A stretch of 64,000 nt of DNA from Sphingobacterium oryzagri (GTDB lineage: Bacteria > Bacteroidota > Bacteroidia > Sphingobacteriales > Sphingobacteriaceae). The translations under genes and the position numbers were made by a program. Location: contig NZ_CP117880.1 in assembly GCF_028736175.1 (NCBI RefSeq), positions 124,001 to 188,000 on the forward strand, in the 5' to 3' direction. The notes beneath the pieces were generated by a model. It ran no database searches. It had not been told where the DNA came from and saw nothing but the letters and a program-made list of their open reading frames with translations. Below are positions 8,842-17,774 of the stretch, in pieces (the first letter of the stretch is position 1; every line of letters starts with the position of its first letter).

Positions 8842-11682
8842 ATGAAATATATGAAACAGTTTTTACTATTAATGACGCTGTTATCCTTCCTGTTACCAGG
8901 AAAGGCGCTGTATGCGCAAAGCGGGAAAACCGTACAAGGTATGTTGCGTGACAAAGAATCGCGCGTGGTTGCCGGAGCTTCCGTACAACTAATTGCCGGT
9001 ACTGACACGGCAGGCACAAGCTCTACACAGGCCGGGATATTTACGTTTGAAAACGTGAATGCACAGGCATTCAAGATTAAAGTGACCAGTCTGGGTTTTG
9101 AGCCCTTTGAAAAGGAATTTTCCTTTTCAACAGGTCAAGATAAGCTAATTATTCCTTCTTTTGAATTGCAGGGCATAGAAAATATGCTGGAAGAGGTGGT
9201 CATTAATGGTGTCGTGACCGTTCAGGTAAAGGGCGATACAGTAGAGTACGCTACAAAGAACCTTAAATTAAGAGAAGGTTCGGTAGCCGAAGATGCGTTA
9301 AAAAAATTGCAGGGCGTAGAAGTAGATAAAGATGGTAATGTGACGGCGCAAGGAGAATCGGTTACGCGCGTACGGATCAATGGCAAAGATTTCTTTGGCG
9401 GAGACGTAAAAACTGCAACGCAGAATTTGCCTGCGAACATCATTGAGAAGATGCAAATTGTTGACGATTATGGCGATATGGCTAATTTAACGGGCAACAA
9501 AAATGGCGAATCCACCAAAGTGCTAAATATTCAGATAGATCCGCAGTATAATAAAGGTTACATGACTACTTTACGTGTGGGCGCCGGTACAGAAGAGCGT
9601 TATCAGGCCACTGGAATGCTCATGGCGCTTAATAACAAAACGCAGGTGTCTGTTTTGGGAAACTTAAACAACATGAATGCGAATCTCTTCGATTTTAGCG
9701 CGATGGGCGGCGGCGCACGTAATCGTCAAGGCGGTGGCGGTGGTCGTGGCGGCAATCCCTGGAGTGGAACAAGCGGATTAACAAATACGGGTTCCCTCGG
9801 ATTAAACATACGCCATGATTTTAGTGAAAAGCTTAAAGTTTACGGTAGTTATTCGTTTGGCCGTGATGATAATCATGTGCTGGGACAGTCGATTCGTACG
9901 ACGACATTGGAAGGTGATTTAACACAGGTTGATAATTCGCAGGATACCAGTAACACAATAAACACCAATCACCGTTTCGAAGCAAACGTGGAGTGGAACA
10001 TTACTGATAAAGATTATATCAAGATCACGCCACAGTTTGGTTTCGGCGGGAATGATCAGAATGCGTTGACCTATTCATCCAGCCTTTTAGGCGGGGTGCT
10101 AAATAACACGCAGACACAAAATGCGCTATCAACAAGCACGACGCCTCGTTACGGCGTAAGTGGTTTGTATAATCGTAAGTTGAATGACAAAGGCCGGAAC
10201 TTCTTTTTAAATTTTAATTACGATAATGCCATTGCAGAAAGTGATTATAATACAACCTTAGACCGATTGATTGCCGATCCTAACAACGCAGATCAGACGA
10301 TGCAATCGATCTACGAACAAACCATCCGAGAAGTGCAAAATAAAAGTTGGAATGCTGGCGGAACATTGTCTTATACGGAGCCTATTGGTGAAAAAGGGCG
10401 CGTAGAGCTTACCTACGACCTCAATACAAATGACTATGATAACCACGATGCACAGCAAGCTTTTGATGGAAGAGGAACGATATTGAATGATCAAAAATTA
10501 AATTACAGCTACGATTATGATTATTCATTCACGACGCATCGTGCAGGCGCCAGTTATTCGCATCGAGGCGATAAGTTGATCTACTCCTTAGGTGCAGCGG
10601 TGCAACCGTCGGTGCTAAGTGGAAATGCTTATAGTGGAAATATGTCAGAAATCATTGATCGTAAAAATTTCAATATTATACCTATTGCACGGTTTGAGTA
10701 TAAGTTTTCTTCACAAAAGAATATCTCTATTAATTATTCAGGATCAGCCACCGAACCTTCTGTTACGCAAATTCTGCCGTTTGATGTAAGCACTATTCGT
10801 ACAATAACTACCATCGGTAATCCTGATTTAGATCCGGAATTTAACCACAGGGTGCAGGCCCGTTTCCGCAGTGGTAATTTTCAAAAGGGAAATACATTTT
10901 TTGCGATGGTCAACGCTAACTTGACCAACGATAAGATTGTAAGCTTCAATAAAACCTACAACGATCAGTCTGAGCAAAATTTAGGCTTATTAAACGAGAT
11001 ACGTTATTTAAACGAAACCGCCGAACCGGTATATGGCGTAAACTCTTTCTATCATTTTGGTAAATCTATAAAGGATAAAACGTATAACATTAGCTTGATG
11101 GGCGGAATAAGTTATAATAAAAATATCTCCTATGTTTCGACGGATCCTGACGCCGTAACGGGCGAAAAAAATATTGCCAACAATCTGGTGTTTAATCAAG
11201 GCCTAATGTTCCGTTATAATCCCTCAGAGAATTTGGAAATTAATCCAGGTATACGCTACGTGTATAATTATACTAATAATTCGACCAGAGAACAGGCTAA
11301 TAATGTGCAATCGTGGACGCCTAATTTAATCGGATCGGTTAATATCAGCGCGACAACGATTTTCGGTGTTGATGTATCAAAAACATTTAACAATGGTTAC
11401 GGTGCAGGTATTGATGCTAATCCATTTATTATCAACACCTATCTGGAGCAACGCTTTTTGAAGGGGCAACGCGGTACACTTCGTTTACAAGCATTTGATT
11501 TGCTGAACGAACAAACCAATATCAGTAGAACGGTTGAACAAAACTTTATCTTAGATAGTCAAACTAATCGTTTAGGAAGGTATTTTATGCTGACATTTAC
11601 CTTTAAACTGCAAAAATTTTCAGGTGTGAATCCATTCCAGGAAGATCGCGGTCCAGGCGGAATGCGTAGACCACGGATGTAA
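8842..11682 (+). CDS. outer-membrane beta-barrel protein (TonB-receptor-like, OMP_b-brl_3 type)
   Basis: 946 residues. A signal peptide (to about residue 25, YAQ) is followed by a carboxypeptidase-regulatory-like beta-sandwich (about 29-110), then a plug-like part (LEEVVINGVV, VRINGKDFFGGDVKTATQNLPANII) and a long barrel. A very Gly/Arg-rich loop (GGGARNRQGGGGGRGG) lies near residue 290. The C-terminus (EDRGPGGMRRPRM) extends beyond the last barrel strand. Proteins of this type are common in Bacteroidota. The substrate is unknown and a matching SusD is absent. The small secreted protein 11 nt upstream is the only partner. Confidence 0.8.
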   Translation: MKYMKQFLLLMTLLSFLLPGKALYAQSGKTVQGMLRDKESRVVAGASVQLIAGTDTAGTSSTQAGIFTFENVNAQAFKIKVTSLGFEPFEKEFSFSTGQDKLIIPSFELQGIENMLEEVVINGVVTVQVKGDTVEYATKNLKLREGSVAEDALKKLQGVEVDKDGNVTAQGESVTRVRINGKDFFGGDVKTATQNLPANIIEKMQIVDDYGDMANLTGNKNGESTKVLNIQIDPQYNKGYMTTLRVGAGTEERYQATGMLMALNNKTQVSVLGNLNNMNANLFDFSAMGGGARNRQGGGGGRGGNPWSGTSGLTNTGSLGLNIRHDFSEKLKVYGSYSFGRDDNHVLGQSIRTTTLEGDLTQVDNSQDTSNTINTNHRFEANVEWNITDKDYIKITPQFGFGGNDQNALTYSSSLLGGVLNNTQTQNALSTSTTPRYGVSGLYNRKLNDKGRNFFLNFNYDNAIAESDYNTTLDRLIADPNNADQTMQSIYEQTIREVQNKSWNAGGTLSYTEPIGEKGRVELTYDLNTNDYDNHDAQQAFDGRGTILNDQKLNYSYDYDYSFTTHRAGASYSHRGDKLIYSLGAAVQPSVLSGNAYSGNMSEIIDRKNFNIIPIARFEYKFSSQKNISINYSGSATEPSVTQILPFDVSTIRTITTIGNPDLDPEFNHRVQARFRSGNFQKGNTFFAMVNANLTNDKIVSFNKTYNDQSEQNLGLLNEIRYLNETAEPVYGVNSFYHFGKSIKDKTYNISLMGGISYNKNISYVSTDPDAVTGEKNIANNLVFNQGLMFRYNPSENLEINPGIRYVYNYTNNSTREQANNVQSWTPNLIGSVNISATTIFGVDVSKTFNNGYGAGIDANPFIINTYLEQRFLKGQRGTLRLQAFDLLNEQTNISRTVEQNFILDSQTNRLGRYFMLTFTFKLQKFSGVNPFQEDRGPGGMRRPRM

Positions 11683-11711
11683 TGTAGTATAAACAACGTG
11701 TTGTGCTCATC

Positions 11712-11750
11712 AACGGCTGCAGTTTGGAAGAACTGCAGCCGTTTCGTTTA
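11712..11750 (+). terminator. terminator after the outer-membrane barrel gene
   Basis: A perfect 13-bp stem (11712-11724 with 11731-11743) has a 6-nt loop and a T-rich tail. Confidence 0.85.
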
Positions 11751-11878
11751 TAATTGCTTACCTTTGCTCGTTGGTTTTTAGTCGCATGCGGATTTAGATA
11801 ACAATATTTTTATCTCATCAGCAGCGCCTTTCTGCGAGGGAGGATGTTTGTTGATCGCGTATTCGTATGTCACGCTTT

Positions 11879-11886
11879 TAATTTTG
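11879..11886 (+). promoter_or_regulatory. -7 promoter element of the M16 protease gene
   Basis: TAATTTTG fits TAnnTTTG and lies 10 nt before the TTG start, giving a leader of only a few bases. Confidence 0.4.
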
Positions 11887-11896
11887 ACTGTTTAAT

Positions 11897-13135
11897 TTGA
11901 AAAATATAGAATATGAAATTATCCGCCTGGACAATGGTATCCGGGTGGTGTTTCACCGGCAAGCCTCGCCGATAACACATACTTGTCTGGTCGTTAATGC
12001 GGGTTCGCGCGATGAGCAGGACGGCAAGTTTGGCATGGCTCATTTTATCGAACACTTGCTTTTTAAACAAACGGCACGACGCTCCATGCAGCAAATTCTA
12101 AATCATTTAGAAGCTGTAGGCGGCGATTTAAATGCCTATACCACCAAAGAGTATACGTGTATCCATGCTTCGATTTTAAAGCCGCATTTGCATAAGGCGC
12201 TTGATCTCTTTGAAGACATCATTTTCCATTCCACCTTTCCGGAAGGCGAAATGGAAAAAGAAAAAGGCGTGATTGCGGATGAAATGGCTTCTTACCTCGA
12301 TAGTCCTGAAGAGTCTATTATCGATGATTACGAAGACCTCGTTTACCAACAATCCGGACTAGGGCACAATATCCTCGGTTTGGAAAAAGATCTTATGGCA
12401 TTTTCGCAGACAGATGTGCGACAATTTATTCAGGATAATTACAATACAGATGAGTTGGTTATCGGTATCACGGGTGACTATGAGCTACGCCAAATCGAAA
12501 AAGCCATCACACGCTACTTCGGTCCTGTAAAGCGCAATTCGCCTGTTCGTCAGCGTGCCGCTGTGCCAGTCAATAAGGCGCAGCAAATCGAGATTGCAAA
12601 GCCGATCAATCAGGTACATTATATGGTAGGGGCACCTGCTTACGGCATGTTTGATGATCGAAAAACAGGATTGCTGCTGCTAAATAATATGCTGGGGGGC
12701 TTTGGTATGAGTTCGATTCTGAACTTATCTGTTCGCGAAAAATATGGCATTGCATACACGATCGAATCCAATTACACCTTATTTTCCGATACCGGCCTGT
12801 TTACGATCTATTTTGGTACGGATGAGGAGAAAGTAGCTCGTGCCAAGAAATTGGTGTTTAAAGAGTTGGATAAGCTACAGCAGAAAGGTGTTACCGAGGG
12901 ACAGCTGCAAAAAGCAAAAAATAAGTTTAAAGGACAGATTGCTTTGGCGGAAGAAAATAGGATGAGTATGATTATCGCCGTTTCAAAAAATGTTATGGAT
13001 TATGATCGTGTGATTTCCTTGCCGGAAGTTTTTGAAAAAATCGATCTTGTTTCCAGCGCAGATCTCTTGCATATTGCGCAGGATATTTTCGATGAAAAGA
13101 AGCTTACTTCCTTGGCCTTTGTGCCAGAAGACTAG
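11897..13135 (+). CDS. M16 family zinc protease
   Basis: 412-residue insulinase/processing-peptidase-type metalloprotease. The inverted zinc motif HFIEH is at about residues 50-54 with the distal Glu in EKEKGVIADEM. The second, inactive M16 domain contains the R/Y pair region (NLSVREKYGIAYTIES). No signal peptide, so cytoplasmic. The reading frame needs a TTG start at 11897: the conserved N-terminus (YEIIRLDNGIRVV) begins within five codons of it and no in-frame ATG is available. TAATTTTG at 11879-11886 is a likely minus-7 element 10 nt upstream. It is followed by fabD after 83 nt. Confidence 0.92.
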   Translation: MKNIEYEIIRLDNGIRVVFHRQASPITHTCLVVNAGSRDEQDGKFGMAHFIEHLLFKQTARRSMQQILNHLEAVGGDLNAYTTKEYTCIHASILKPHLHKALDLFEDIIFHSTFPEGEMEKEKGVIADEMASYLDSPEESIIDDYEDLVYQQSGLGHNILGLEKDLMAFSQTDVRQFIQDNYNTDELVIGITGDYELRQIEKAITRYFGPVKRNSPVRQRAAVPVNKAQQIEIAKPINQVHYMVGAPAYGMFDDRKTGLLLLNNMLGGFGMSSILNLSVREKYGIAYTIESNYTLFSDTGLFTIYFGTDEEKVARAKKLVFKELDKLQQKGVTEGQLQKAKNKFKGQIALAEENRMSMIIAVSKNVMDYDRVISLPEVFEKIDLVSSADLLHIAQDIFDEKKLTSLAFVPED

Positions 13136-13166
13136 TTTAAAAGCATGCTTTTTGTAGTTTATTGTT

Positions 13167-13174
13167 TAATTTTG
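13167..13174 (+). promoter_or_regulatory. possible -7 element of fabD
   Basis: TAATTTTG fits TAnnTTTG, 44 nt before the ATG at 13219. Confidence 0.35.
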
Positions 13175-13218
13175 AATTTTTAACGAGCGCATAGCTCATC
13201 GTACATTATACTTTTTTA

Positions 13219-14106
13219 ATGAAAACAGCGTATATCTTTCCAGGTCAAGGAGCTCAATTCGTCGGAATGGGGCAAGATTTGTATAATCTAAATGAAGAAA
13301 CCAAAGCGTTATTTGAACAAGCAAATGATATTTTGGGTTTCCGCATTACAGATATTATGTTCTCCGGTACAGACGAGGATCTTAAACAAACGAAAGTTAC
13401 TCAACCCGCTATTTTTCTGCATTCCGTTATCTCGGCGAAAGCTTTAGGTGCTGCATTTCAGCCGGCGATGGTTGCGGGTCACTCTTTGGGTGAATTTTCT
13501 GCATTGGTTTCAGCCGGTGCTTTATCTTTTGAAGATGGCCTGAAGCTGGTTTCACAACGTGCTAATGCCATGCAAAAAGCCTGCGAGGCGCAGCCTTCAA
13601 CGATGGCCGCTATCTTGGGCTTGGATGATGAAACGGTGGAAAAAATCTGTGCACAGATTGAAGATGTTGTCGTTGCGGCCAATTATAACTGTCCGGGACA
13701 ATTGGTTATCTCCGGAACGATTGAAGGCGTAGACAAAGCCTGTACTTTACTGACAGAAGCAGGCGCTAAGCGCGCATTGAAATTAAATGTTGGAGGCGCA
13801 TTCCATTCGCCGTTGATGGAGCCGGCTAAATTAGAATTGCAAGCTGCAATTGAGGCAACGGAAATTCAGGCACCATCTTGCCCAATTTATCAGAATGTGG
13901 ATGCCAAACCATATACCGATCCGATTAAAATCAAAGAAAACCTGATTGCGCAATTAACGGGAGCGGTTCGCTGGACGCAAACCGTACAACATATGCTTGC
14001 CGATGGCGCAGAAAGCTTTGTGGAAGTTGGTCCGGGCAACGTGTTGCAAGGCTTGGTAAAGAAAGTCGATCGTTCAGCACAAACATCAGCCGCAAGTATC
14101 GCTTAA
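13219..14106 (+). CDS. fabD: malonyl-CoA:ACP transacylase
   Basis: Moves malonyl groups from CoA to acyl carrier protein, supplying two-carbon units for fatty acid synthesis. The N-terminal FPGQGAQ, the nucleophile motif GHSLGE with Ser89, and the catalytic His in GGAFHSPLM (about residue 198) are all present, as is the C-terminal VEVGPGNVLQGL. The 295-residue length is normal. It is a single gene here, away from other fab genes, with its own terminator immediately downstream. Confidence 0.97.
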   Translation: MKTAYIFPGQGAQFVGMGQDLYNLNEETKALFEQANDILGFRITDIMFSGTDEDLKQTKVTQPAIFLHSVISAKALGAAFQPAMVAGHSLGEFSALVSAGALSFEDGLKLVSQRANAMQKACEAQPSTMAAILGLDDETVEKICAQIEDVVVAANYNCPGQLVISGTIEGVDKACTLLTEAGAKRALKLNVGGAFHSPLMEPAKLELQAAIEATEIQAPSCPIYQNVDAKPYTDPIKIKENLIAQLTGAVRWTQTVQHMLADGAESFVEVGPGNVLQGLVKKVDRSAQTSAASIA

Positions 14107-14119
14107 ATAATACAAGGAA

Positions 14120-14146
14120 GCCTCGATTTTGTCGAGGCTTTTTTTT
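14120..14146 (+). terminator. fabD terminator
   Basis: A 7-bp stem (GCCTCGA/TCGAGGC) with a 5-nt loop and T8. Its T-run ends only 12 nt before the ATG of the next gene. Confidence 0.88.
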
Positions 14147-14158
14147 AAGATTGTTGTT

Positions 14159-15583
14159 ATGAAAACTTCCTTATGTATTCTTTTCACTTTTATGCTTAGC
14201 CATAGCTTTGGACAAGATCAATTTACAACGGCCTATACCAAGATTATTGCCGAAGTTAACCAGCGCTCAGCAGCGTATGCAAACTTAAAGTCGGCAACTG
14301 AAACTATCGGACATCGGCTAACGGGGTCTGAACAGGGCGCCCGCGCAGAACAATATGCCTTTGATTTATTAACGTCTTATGGCTACGATGTGCATTTTCA
14401 GCCCTTTGAGCTCGTTGCCTGGAATCGGAAATCATTGGCACTTACCATTGGCGGTAAAATGCTAAAATCGGTCGCGCTCGCGCATTCTCCAGTCTCCGCA
14501 GAAGTTTCTTCGGTATTGGTTGATGTGGGCAACGGCCTGGAAGAAGATTACCAGCAAAAAAATGTGCGGGGAAAAATTGTGCTCGCTTATTTACAGTTGC
14601 TTCCTGGAACCGCTAGTGGCACCAAAAATTTACACCGATCTGAAAAGACGGCGATAGCAGAAAAGAATGGTGCCGCAGGTGTCGTGTTTATCAATGCTGT
14701 CAAAGATGGCGTGTTGCTAACTGGTACGGCATCCATTACCGGTGATTTGATTCGTATTCCGGCCGTATGTATAGGTTACGAAGATGGCTTGGCCATTAAA
14801 CAGCAATTAACATCCGCTACGCAAGTGCCTGTGACAATTGCTATGCAAAATACGGCAGATCGGGTTACGGCCCGCAATATCGTAGCCACGTTAAAAGGGA
14901 AAACACCAGAAAAAGTGGTTGTTGGCGGACATCTAGACTCGTGGGATTTAGCGACAGGAGCAATCGACAATGGTATCGGTTCGTTTGCGGTTTTAGATAT
15001 GGCACGCGCCCTAAAAAAGCTGAAAATAAAGCCTAAACGAACTATTGAATTTGTGCTTTTTATGGGCGAAGAGCAAGGTTTGTTAGGCTCTAAAGCCTAT
15101 GTTGCGCAGCATACGCAAGCAAATACGCTCAATCAGGTTCGTTTCATGCTTAATTTTGATATGACCAATGCACCTACTGGTTTCCATAGCTCAAGAGCCG
15201 AAATGACCAAACTTTATGCAAACTGGTTGCCGCAATTGCAGCAGGTGGATACTACATTTTCTGGTGAAAATGTGATTAATGCAGGTTTGCATAGCGATCA
15301 TCAGCCTTTTATGCTTTCGGGTATTCCATACGGTGGTGGTGCTGGCGGCCATCTCCCCAACAATGCGGGCGCGTATTACCACTCGGATAATGATGTTTTT
15401 GGTCTTGTTGATCAGAAAGGATTAGAACAGACTGTAAAGTTAGGCGCTATATTGGCCTACAGCCTTGCACAAACGGAAGAAATACCCGCCGCTCGCTTAA
15501 AAGAAACAGAAATTGCAGATTATTTGGAGAAAAACGGATTAAAAATACCTTTGCAGGTTTCTGGCGACTGGCGCTGGAAATAG
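14159..15583 (+). CDS. secreted M28 family zinc aminopeptidase/carboxypeptidase Q-like
   Basis: 474 residues with a signal peptide (to about residue 19, SFGQ). A PA-type inserted domain spans roughly residues 110-235. The M28 co-catalytic zinc ligands follow in order: GGHLDSWD, AIDNGIG, GEEQGLLGSKAY (catalytic Glu pair), NFDMTN and the last His in SDHQPFM. The arrangement is that of plasma glutamate carboxypeptidase (carboxypeptidase Q). I start at the ATG at 14159. An in-frame TTG at 14129 lies inside the fabD terminator. TAAGATTG at 14146-14153, one base off the minus-7 consensus, is the only promoter candidate between terminator and ATG. Confidence 0.93.
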   Translation: MKTSLCILFTFMLSHSFGQDQFTTAYTKIIAEVNQRSAAYANLKSATETIGHRLTGSEQGARAEQYAFDLLTSYGYDVHFQPFELVAWNRKSLALTIGGKMLKSVALAHSPVSAEVSSVLVDVGNGLEEDYQQKNVRGKIVLAYLQLLPGTASGTKNLHRSEKTAIAEKNGAAGVVFINAVKDGVLLTGTASITGDLIRIPAVCIGYEDGLAIKQQLTSATQVPVTIAMQNTADRVTARNIVATLKGKTPEKVVVGGHLDSWDLATGAIDNGIGSFAVLDMARALKKLKIKPKRTIEFVLFMGEEQGLLGSKAYVAQHTQANTLNQVRFMLNFDMTNAPTGFHSSRAEMTKLYANWLPQLQQVDTTFSGENVINAGLHSDHQPFMLSGIPYGGGAGGHLPNNAGAYYHSDNDVFGLVDQKGLEQTVKLGAILAYSLAQTEEIPAARLKETEIADYLEKNGLKIPLQVSGDWRWK

Positions 15584-15584
15584 C

Positions 15585-15632
15585 AAACATAAAAGCGCCG
15601 GATTATCAAAATCCGGCGCTTTTATGTTTTAG
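15585..15632. terminator. bidirectional terminator between the M28 peptidase and trhO
   Basis: A perfect 19-bp inverted repeat (15585-15603 with 15611-15629) around a 7-nt loop. A- and T-rich ends suit both directions. Confidence 0.9.
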
Positions 15633-15649
15633 ATCGTTTTCCGATCGGC

Positions 15650-16630
15650 TTACACCGTTTCTTTCGGTGGGAAATTCTTATGTTTTCTTTTGCTTATTTT
15701 CTCGATATTGACAGGCTGCGGTACCTTTACGTAGTAACCCGTGCCGTCATACGTCCGTTTACGCGGATGCTCCATGCAGGTAGTCGAGCAGCAACCTTCC
15801 AGTTCCCAACCACATTCGTCGCACTGCGTGAAGTGCTCGTTGCAATCAGGATTGGCACAATTAATCATTTTCGGGGTTACTTTGCCGCAATTTTTGCAAG
15901 TCGATACAACGCTTGGGTTAACCGAGTTTACTGCTACCGTAACTCGATTATCAAACACATAGCAGCTGCCCTCGAAATCTTTTCCGCCGGCTTCCTTACC
16001 GTATTTAATAATACCACCGTGTAGTTGGTAAACATCCTCAAAACCTTCCTGCAGCAACAAAGCAGACGCTTTTTCACATTTAATTCCGCCGGTGCAGTAG
16101 GTTAATATTTTCTTGCCTTTATACTGTTCCAGTTCTTTCACTTTTTCAGGAAACTCACGAAAGTTTTCCATATCCAGGGTTACGGCATTTTTAAATCGGC
16201 CTACGCTGTGCTCATAGTTTGAACGCACATCTAAGATAACAACATCATCCTGATCTTTCATTGCCATAAATTCGGTAGGCTCAAGATGCTTTCCGGTTTG
16301 CTTATTGGGGTCGATAATAGCAGGATTGCGAAGGCCTGAATGCACGATTTCTGGCTTATAGCGGCAGTGCATTTTGATAAATGACGGTTCGTCGACCTCA
16401 TCTATTTTAAATTCTGTTTTTGCAAACCGTGGATCGGCATGGATAGCTTCCATATAAGTTTTGCAGGCATCCGGCGTGCCCGATACAGTTCCATTCAGAC
16501 CTTCATTGGCCACAATAATCCGGCCTACAAGATCTAAAGACTGACAGAAATTAAGATGTTTTGCCGCAAATTCTTCGGCATTTTCCATAGGGCTGTAGCA
16601 ATAGTACAGCAATGTTTGGTACTTACTCAT
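15650..16630 (-). CDS. trhO: tRNA uridine(34) hydroxylase, rhodanese family
   Basis: TrhO (YceA) makes 5-hydroxyuridine at the wobble base of tRNA using oxygen. The N-terminal part (ANEGLNGTVSGT) is characteristic. The rhodanese domain (about residues 120-215) ends in the catalytic loop CTGGIKCEKA, with the active Cys at its start. The C-terminus carries a cysteine-rich, probably zinc-binding tail (CKNCGK, CANPDC, CDECG, CCSTTC). I prefer the ATG at 16630 (MSKYQ). An ATG two codons upstream at 16636 is also in frame. It converges on the M28 gene across a shared terminator. Confidence 0.95.
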   Translation of the reverse strand: MSKYQTLLYYCYSPMENAEEFAAKHLNFCQSLDLVGRIIVANEGLNGTVSGTPDACKTYMEAIHADPRFAKTEFKIDEVDEPSFIKMHCRYKPEIVHSGLRNPAIIDPNKQTGKHLEPTEFMAMKDQDDVVILDVRSNYEHSVGRFKNAVTLDMENFREFPEKVKELEQYKGKKILTYCTGGIKCEKASALLLQEGFEDVYQLHGGIIKYGKEAGGKDFEGSCYVFDNRVTVAVNSVNPSVVSTCKNCGKVTPKMINCANPDCNEHFTQCDECGWELEGCCSTTCMEHPRKRTYDGTGYYVKVPQPVNIEKISKRKHKNFPPKETV

Positions 16631-16684
16631 ATGCATTGATACCGCTGCAAACGGCGTTTAATGTTTAAAAAAATTATAGCGCTG

Positions 16685-16692
16685 CAAAGTTA
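16685..16692 (-). promoter_or_regulatory. -7 promoter element of trhO
   Basis: On the minus strand TAACTTTG followed by C is a full match to TAnnTTTGC, about 54 nt before the start codon. Confidence 0.5.
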
Positions 16693-16723
16693 AGCAAAAA
16701 ATACAGCTTCAGGCTGACCGACG

Positions 16724-16960
16724 TCACTTTTTGATTAATGGGGTGAGCAGGTAGATCAATCCGTTCAATTGAATTTCATGTAAAGTGGCCAGCTGCATAC
16801 CCAATTTGCCTGGTGGAAATCCTTTTTGTTTAAACCATACGACATAAGCTTCTGGTAATCTGCAAAGCAGCCAGCCTTGGTATTTTCCGAAAGGCATTTT
16901 GGTATTAGCCAGTTCCACCAAAAGGTTAGGATCAAAAGGATTAATCTCTGGTTTTTCCAT
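16724..16960 (-). CDS. DUF3820 family small protein
   Basis: 78 residues with the DUF3820 pattern: MPFGKYQGWLLCRLPEAYVVWF, then a short helical tail. The family is widespread and was once proposed as a quorum-sensing-regulated virulence factor, but its biochemical role is unknown to me. Its start overlaps the 3' end of the upstream glycosyltransferase gene by 20 nt, so translation is probably coupled. Confidence 0.85.
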   Translation of the reverse strand: MEKPEINPFDPNLLVELANTKMPFGKYQGWLLCRLPEAYVVWFKQKGFPPGKLGMQLATLHEIQLNGLIYLLTPLIKK

Positions 16961-17696
16961 GCGTTAAACGGTAATAAACTAAACGAAGGGCAATAATGCC
17001 ATGATTAATGATATTGGGAATCGTGCCGTAATATTTTTTGAAAATAGCGTAGCGCTCTCGAAGACTCTGTTTATGCCGTTTTTGCGACAAGCCGTCAACC
17101 AGGTATTTAGCCACATATTGCTCCACGTTAACAATCGTTTTTGCCTTTTTTGCCGCACGGATTACCCAGTCGATATCGGCGCTCAATTGATATTGACGAT
17201 CATAGGGCTCGGCAAGTTTTCGTTTTACGTAAATGGCTTGATGGCATACATTCATACCATATTTAAACGATCGCCAGGTAAATGTTTTAGGCGCTTTATG
17301 TCGTCGGTCGCCGATAATATTTCGGTTTTCGTCGATCAGTTTTGTTTCGCCATAGTAGATGTCTGCTTGCCCGCCCTGGGCAAATATCGACGCGATGGTG
17401 TCCTTTGAAAATAGTTCGTCGCCCGAATTTAAAAACAAAACGTAGTCGCCCGTAGCGTGAGCCAGGCCTTTGTTCATCGCATCGTAAATACCGGCATCTT
17501 TTTCTGAAATGACGAGATCGACATAATCACGGTAACGATCAATCACGGCTAAAGTACCATCTGTCGATAAGCCATCAATAATGATGTATTCGATCGGCGC
17601 GTACGTCTGTTCTACCACAGAACGCATGGTAAATTCAATATCGCGCACGTTATTAAAAACAATGGTGATGATGGAAATTTTGGGTTGGACGATCAT
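16941..17696 (-). CDS. family 2 glycosyltransferase
   Basis: 251-residue GT-A enzyme without membrane helices. It opens with ISIITIVFNNVRDIE, has the nucleotide-sugar site IIDGLSTDGTL, and the metal-binding region around NKGLAHATGDYVLFLNSGDEL (a short D-x-D equivalent). The type is common in capsule, O-antigen and exopolysaccharide assembly. Sugar and acceptor cannot be told. It lies in a minus-strand group with another glycosyltransferase, back to back with a flippase operon. Confidence 0.92.
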   Translation of the reverse strand: MIVQPKISIITIVFNNVRDIEFTMRSVVEQTYAPIEYIIIDGLSTDGTLAVIDRYRDYVDLVISEKDAGIYDAMNKGLAHATGDYVLFLNSGDELFSKDTIASIFAQGGQADIYYGETKLIDENRNIIGDRRHKAPKTFTWRSFKYGMNVCHQAIYVKRKLAEPYDRQYQLSADIDWVIRAAKKAKTIVNVEQYVAKYLVDGLSQKRHKQSLRERYAIFKKYYGTIPNIINHGIIALRLVYYRLTHGKTRD

Positions 17697-17713
17697 TTAA
17701 AAACGAATATTTA

Positions 17714-17721
17714 CAAAGATA
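17714..17721 (-). promoter_or_regulatory. -7 promoter element of the family 2 glycosyltransferase
   Basis: On the minus strand TATCTTTG fits TAnnTTTG, 17 nt before the ATG at 17696. Confidence 0.45.
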
Positions 17722-17774
17722 CCAATTATTGTGCAAGGCTATGTCGCCTGCTTATTTGTTGTTGGAGAGCAATG

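Noticed and set aside
14129..14158. Upstream TTG start for the M28 peptidase
   Set aside because: It falls inside the fabD terminator and would disturb the signal peptide.
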